The notes under the pieces are model-generated. The model saw only the letters and a list, made by a program, of their open reading frames with translations. It did no database searches and had not been told where the DNA came from. From Sipunculus nudus (taxonomy: Eukaryota > Annelida > Sipuncula > Golfingiida > Sipunculidae), in contig CM049309.1 of NCBI GenBank assembly GCA_026874595.1, positions 26,105,033 through 26,169,032 on the forward strand: 64,000 nucleotides of DNA, in the 5' to 3' direction. Every line of letters starts with the position of its first letter. Within the stretch, counting starts at the first letter, position 1. Shown piece after piece: positions 58,833 through 64,000 of the stretch. The translations under genes were made by a program, and so were the position numbers.

Positions 58833-59606
58833 AACTAGAATACAGGTAGTCGACAAGCGACTACGTGTATCCACCAAGATTAGGTGGACGGGTTAAGTGA
58901 GGCATGGATTGAGTGGCAAGGGGGGAGTTACGTGTTACATATTAGAATGGATGTCTGCCACGTAAACATGATTGTAGGTGGCTCCACATGTTATTTGAAT
59001 GAGAAACTATCCCAGATGTATACACATGCCAAATTTCAGGTAATTTGGTCAAACCACTGCAGAGATATGAATGGTTTTAACCAAAGGCAGACAAACAGAT
59101 GGATGCTGTGCAAAAATGGCTGCAGGTGGCACCACCATTTTTGTGTGTTATTAAGCTATCCAAGGGCTAAATTTGTGTGAAATTTTTTTCCTGATTGGTC
59201 AAACGGTTCCCGAGATATGAGCTTGGATGTCTGCAGCGTGAACGTGAATGTAGGTGGCGCCACCTGTCATAAAATCAAGAAAGCTATCTAGGATGTATAC
59301 ATATGCCAAATTAAAGGTGAATTAGTCAAACCACTGCAGATATATGAGTGACTTTAACCCAAGGCAGATGAACAGATGGACACAGTGCAAAAATGGCTTC
59401 AGGTGGCGCCACCATTTTTTGTGTATGTTATAAAGCTATCCAAGGACTAGGCTGGTTAGGCACCAGTTCACATGTGACCCGATAATTGGTGTAAGTTTTG
59501 AAAAAATCCGTCCAGTAGTCTCAGAGGAGTTCACCGGAAACTAACGCGGCGGCGGAACCCGGTCAAAAACATAGTATCCGCAAAACTTCGTTTTGGCGGA
59601 TACAAT
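58833..59606 (+). mobile_element. R4 element, complete ends (about 0.77 kb)
   Basis: 5' ACTAGAATACAG, hairpin GTAGTC (58846-58851) with GACTAC (58859-58864), GTGTATCCACC with its own CCACC..GGTGG hairpin. 3' 'gcggcggcgg' then a hairpin at 59574-59603 (GTATCCGCAAAAC-TTC-GTTTTGGCGGATAC). Perfect GGTGGCGCCACC at 59253 and 59402. Shorter than the 5.9 kb copy by about one dimeric unit. Confidence 0.8.
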
Positions 59607-60300
59607 TATGTATTTTAGCTGATTTGACCTTGAACATCAAGGTCAATGTCACTGGTTTTCCAAACCCATCCGACAACTTACCATCTACCACCTTTAATTT
59701 TTGAGTTGCTTTCTAGATAATTACATCCATATAATATTTTGATTTTTTTATACCAAATAAGGAAATATTCAAAGTTAATGTCATCCTCACATTGAAGGTC
59801 ATGACCCTAATTTTAAAAAGGATTCATCTTACAACCAATATCTATGCATGTATGTGCATAATATGAAAGAAATCTGTCCACTAGTTTTTGACTTATAAAG
59901 ATCCCACTACCATAGAGTTGCGAAGATGGGGGTACTAGTAGGCATTAATACAAGAAAAGGATAATAGGTGGCACCCCCAGTCTTCCATACAAGACATATC
60001 CATCCAAGATCTTCAGTCAACCTAATTTTTGGAGGAATCCATGCAATTTTTCTTGAGATATTTAAGATTTTTTGTGATATATTTATGAAAACCTGACCCA
60101 TTCAAGGTCAAAGTCACTCCCCTGGTAAAGGCCATGACCTCATTTTATACAGGCTTCGTCCTTTTACCCATACATATACACATGTAAAGTTTTAAAAAGA
60201 TCCATGAAATATTTTTAGTCATCTCGCTCATAAAATTTTCAGCGGCAGTGGCAGGACCAACTTTAATTGGGGATACAATAAAGTTGGCGCCCCCAGACCA
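59607..60300 (+). mobile_element. R6 unit with degenerate 3' end
   Basis: 'gaaggtcatgacccta', 'tgaaagaaatctgtcc.ctagtttttgacttat', 'aggtggcacccccagtcttcc' and 'ttcttgagatatttaag' follow the 324-bp R6 order. It ends 'agcggcagtggcagg', then CCAACTTTAATTGGGGATACAA, the R4/R6 3' end with its first arm damaged. Confidence 0.6.
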
Positions 60301-60459
60301 AAGCAGTATTTAAACATCTGAACCAATGTGAACCAGTGATAGTCCTGTATGAAGGTGTAGGAGTGGAGCATTCCAAGCATTAAAGGCGCATAATAACATC
60401 AAATGTATTAAACTGTAAGCCTGTTGAAGCATATAAATCAGTAGGATGGTCCTTTGACT

Positions 60460-61280
60460 TTAACCTTTGAACTAGTGATGTTGAAACCAATATGGTTCTT
60501 CCCTTATTGTTCAGTGATTCCAAAGTGAAAGATATTGGATGAAACATTTACAAAGCATCCACAATCTTTTTTTAAGATTTGGATGTGGTGACCTTGACCT
60601 CTGACCTTGTGATCCCAAAATCAAAAGGTTCTTACATTAGTGGTGGGCAATTAATAAATCAAACCATATGTCAATTCAAACTGGAAGTATCATACAGAAA
60701 CAAATTTGAAGACAGATGGCTCATCTGACCTTGACCATTGACCTTGTGACCCTAAGAATGACAGGAATCTTCATCTACTGACAGGGGAGCTATATGTGCA
60801 AGATTGAAGGTCAGGAATGAAAAGTTTCATTTAAAATGAATCCTCAGTCTTTTTAAATATGTGCGTCCTGTGATCTTGCCCTTGAACCTCATGACCCCAA
60901 AATCTAGAGGGTTCTTGTTTTAGAGGTGGTCCATACATAGGTCAAGTTTGAAATCCATATGTCAATCCAAACTGGAGTTATAATCCGGAAATCAATTTGT
61001 AGACTGATGGATCCAGTGACCTTGACCTTTACCTTGTGACCCAAAAATCTATAGAGATTTTCCCCTATTGGCAGGTATCCCATATGAGCAAGATGGAAGG
61101 TCTCAGATATAAAGTTTGGCTTAAAATGTATACACAATCTTTTAAAAATATGTGACCTTGACCTTTGACCTTATGCCCTAAAATCAAAAGGGTTCTTGCC
61201 TTAGCGGTGGGCCATATATGTCAAGTTTGGAATCTATATGTCAATCCAAATTTGTGGCATATAGACAGACAAGGTGATTA
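60460..61280 (+). repeat. Degenerate tandem repeat rich in TGACCT words
   Basis: About 2.7 units of roughly 280 bp: 'gaccttgacctttgaccttgtgac', 'aaaatcaaaagggttcttg..tta', 'ggtggtccatacat', 'atatgtcaatccaaactgg' and 'cctattggcaggtatccc'. Direct repeats of TGACCT are clearest at 60590-60612, 60727-60748, 61018-61038 and 61153-61172. Confidence 0.7.
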
Positions 61281-61862
61281 CTATAGGGCAGGACCCTAAT
61301 TATTGAGTTACCTGTGTATTAAATTTACCAAATTCTTGGGTACCCAAACAAGCTGTGTGGAGAATAAAGGTCGCAGTGACCTAATTACAAGTATCCAAAG
61401 GGAACTTTCAAGGACCTTTTTTGATGTAAAGCAGGAAATTTCTAAGTCAAAAAGTTACAATTTGTACCCTGGTAATGAACCATCCTCATCTGATTGTTTA
61501 AAAAAGAGCAAAAATGCCTAAGAATTGGCTCTACCAGTCTTCAGGAACTGATGAAACTGTCAAAGATCAATATTTAAGGCAAGATTCATGGCAATCCTTG
61601 CATCAATTAATAAGATACAGAAGCCTTTGTATCAAAATTTTAATTATTCTAGGGTGCCCAAACAGCCTACATAACTCTTGAGAATATACGTCACAGTGAT
61701 CTAATTTCAAGTGTCAAAGGAGAACTTTTATGGAACTCTAAGAATTAAAAGTTAGAAGACACCAGGTCTTATGGTTATGAATTGTCACCTGTTAAGTGGA
61801 CGGCCAGACTGACAATGGACAAAGGCTGATTGCTGTAGCTCAGCTGAACTTATTGTCAAAGG
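61281..61862 (+). mobile_element. R3b element, two tandem bodies
   Basis: Two bodies of about 310 bp share 'aataaaggtcgcagtgacctaatt', 'caaagg.aacttt.' and 'gttacaatttgtaccctg'-like text. The second has 'cttcaggaactgatgaaact' and 'gcctttgtatcaaaatttt', then 'gtggacggccagactg' and GTAGCTCAGCTGAAC, a damaged 3' end. Confidence 0.6.
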
Positions 61863-62007
61863 ACCATTTGAGAGATTTATGATCAGGCCTAAAATAAAGG
61901 AAATTTTTTTATATTTCTAACAAGAGCACAAGGACAGTGCATCAAAAGTGTAACAGTCTCTCAAGTTCAAGAGTACAGAACTATGTCAAATGTGGCAAGT
62001 TTATTCA

Positions 62008-63316
62008 ACAAGTGACCCAGGGGTCATGATGCTCAGCTGATCTCTGACACTGAGATATTCTATCAACTTAGACTGCTGTCATTTTAGTAAGTTTGCAATT
62101 GTGTCTGTGGCAGTTGTAAAGAATCTATTAAATGGATTTTCCATGGTGAATGCAGTTTTTCTTTTCCAGCCCAGGACACTAATATGAGCCTGATTTTCTT
62201 AGTGCTAAAATCACACAAAAGGTTACATTACTCAAAGAAAATGCATTAAAAAATTTAAATTTCACCACCAGTTATGCACAGTTGAAAGGGCCATCCATGA
62301 TCATCAAGCTTACTAAATTTCAAAATATACCAACTGGGTGACCATTACTGAGATATCTCATTTAAAGTTTGAATTTTAGGTATAAATCAGATGCTATATC
62401 TGTATTCTGCTATGTGTCTGCAGCTGTGAAGAACAAATGGACCAGATTTTCTTCAAATTTTCCATGATGATACAGACGTGTTAATGATGCATGTTAGCTG
62501 GGCTACAATTGTGACATTCTCCATCCCTTTTCTAAGTCTATAAAAAGTATTAAAAATGAAAAAAAAATAGAATTTTAGATGGCACCACCAGTCTTGCAAA
62601 GCTGTAGGGGCTATATCCATGATCAATAAGTTTACCAAATATCAGCAAGATCCATGCAATCATCACTGAGTTATTTTATCTAAAGTATGAATTTCACACA
62701 ACAGCCCAAAACCTTAATTTTCACAATTGTGTTTGCAACAGTTCTGAAGAACTGGCTGGGCCAATTTTCTTCAATTTTTTGCATGGTAGCAATGTCGTAT
62801 GTGCAGAAGATGCACATCATCTTTGTTTTATGGTTTGGTGCACTGATCTATGCAATCATAACTTAGATATTTTATCTAAAGTGAAGTATGAATTTCATAC
62901 ATCAACAGCTGAAAATGTTAAAATTTTGTAATTGTGTCCGCAAAAGCTCTGAAGAACTGGCTGGGCCGATTGTCTTTAATAATTGCATGGTATCAATGTT
63001 ATATGTGCAGTTGATGCAAAATGTTTTAGTTTAGGGTTGAGTGCAAAATTTTTGTTTTGCTGCCAAGAACACTAACAAAAGTCTTATTTTCTAAGTGCTA
63101 AAAACATACAAACATACAACATGCATAACTCTGTGACACTGACCTAATCTTAACTATGGAAGGAGATTTACCAAGGACCCACTTTGTTATCAAATAAAAA
63201 CTTTCTAGATCAAACATGAACAATTTGTGCCTAGTTAACCGACAGACAAACTGCCAGAAGGACAATGGACAATGGGTGATCACTATAGGTCAGATGACCT
63301 TTAGTCAGCTGAGCTA
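62008..63316 (+). mobile_element. R3 element, complete (about 1.3 kb)
   Basis: 5' ACAAGTGACCCAGGGGTC and ATGCTCAGCTGA. 3' 'aaggacaatggac' and hairpin 63286-63316 (TAGGTCAG.TGACC-TT-TAGTCAGCTGAGCTA) then an A-run. The interior has degenerate units with 'gaagaactggctgggcc.atttcttcaat' and 'tgagatat.ttatctaaagt'. It differs strongly from the R3 bodies at 20-38 kb while keeping the same ends. Confidence 0.75.
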
Positions 63317-64000
63317 AAAAGGATGTTATTTTTCTTGTAAATCTAAGATGGATGAATGTACATTCATATATGAGTGACTGAAGTTAACATGATGAACTCT
63401 GGTGATGAAAAATAGATCTTTACTTAATGCCCAAATCAATTATTTGTCATAACTGCATTCTGTATTCTCATATGTAGTATCAGTGTCTTATCCCATACTA
63501 AGTGTACTAGCTTCACCAGGTGATTCTGGGAACTATATCACATTTTATATTCTGTCATGTATAGCAAATGTATACACAATTTATAACAGGCAGGAGACAA
63601 GCCCATAGGTTAACTAAGCGGAACTGCCAATGGCACTAGCATATTTGTAGGTAATATTATGTTTCTTTCAATTAGATTTTTCTTATTGTATAACTGTTCA
63701 ATTCACAGGGTTCAGCTACTGGGTGATTTGAGTTATGGATTTAAAACAAGCTTAGTAGTTACAGTATGTTTAAAGGGACAAAATCAGGAGAAACATTATG
63801 CCTATTCTTTCATACTTTCAGTTAAGTTTTGCTTTATACAAAGGTTTTTCAGCAAAACCATAACAGCATACATCTCAGTACCTCCAATACAGTTGTTTAA
63901 AAGCTTGTTATAGTTTTCCCTGTGAGTAAACACAGCCCACTTGTCTGGTTACAATGACTAAGCTGCGTGCTTACATATCCAATTTTGCGCATGCAAACAA
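63317..64000. other. No recognisable gene
   Basis: AT-rich. The ORF 63659-63913 (plus) is hydrophobic and unrecognised. No repeat phrases from elsewhere in the window are seen. Confidence 0.45.

Overview
This is an AT-rich, non-coding, repeat-dominated stretch of a eukaryotic (metazoan) nuclear genome. I see no bacterial operon, rRNA gene, tRNA gene or CRISPR array, and no confident complete protein gene. The density of short elements ending in GACGGACGG-type microsatellites, the internal tandem arrays and the many TCAAGGTCA-type words are what I associate with marine lophotrochozoans, most likely a bivalve mollusc. That assignment is inference.

Most of the window is transposable-element sequence. 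At least four families share one end design. The 5' end (ACTAGA in three families) is followed by a small hairpin and a short subterminal motif. The 3' end is a (GACR)n or (CGG)n microsatellite, then a hairpin whose last arm is the inverse of the 5' motif, then an A-run. I call them R1 (5' GTGTC..GACAC and TGCCCCCGCC; 3' GGCGGGGGCA), R2 (5' CAGC..GCTG and GCCCTCAGCC; 3' GCTGAGGGCTA), R3 (5' GACCCATGGGTC and GCTCAGCTGA; 3' TCAGCTGAGCTA) and R4 (5' GTAGTC..GACTAC and GTATCCACC; 3' GGCGGATAC). R3b shares the R3 3' end. R5 and R6 are related repeat bodies. The architecture resembles non-autonomous Helentron/DINE-1-like elements and the bivalve 'pearl' elements. No Rep/helicase is present.

Layout: 0-1 kb R4/R3b relics; 1.06-2.44 kb a dead non-LTR retrotransposon (RT fragment) interrupted by a 0.5 kb repeat; 5.0-5.9 kb a 57-bp minisatellite; 5.9-7.07 kb R4; 7.3-10.06 kb R3 containing R1 containing R2; 14.2-15.4 kb degenerate repeats; 16.27-17.78 kb a TA-flanked TIR transposon; 18.11-18.99 kb a hAT-type element with a perfect 8-bp target duplication; 20.09-23.65 kb a second R3>R1>R2 nest, with candidate exons just outside it; 24.5-25.2 kb R5; 26.03-27.29 kb a 54-bp minisatellite; 28.5-34.45 kb an end-to-end cluster of R3-type elements; 34.63-38.06 kb R1 (with R2) fused to R3; 38.07-39.43 kb an 84-bp array that appears to have grown from R3 interior sequence; 41.07-41.62 kb another 54-bp array; 42.79-44.14 kb the 3' half of an R1; 44.15-47.4 kb R6/R5; 49-51.6 kb R3/R5; 53.2-57.6 kb R2, an AT microsatellite, a 324-bp R6 array and a full R2; 57.6-63.3 kb R3b, the second 0.5 kb repeat, R4, nuclear-receptor-word-rich repeats and a complete R3.

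Host coding content is limited to three low-confidence exon-like segments (19.77, 23.92 and 48.16 kb). The window is best read as intron or intergenic DNA colonised by layered element insertions.
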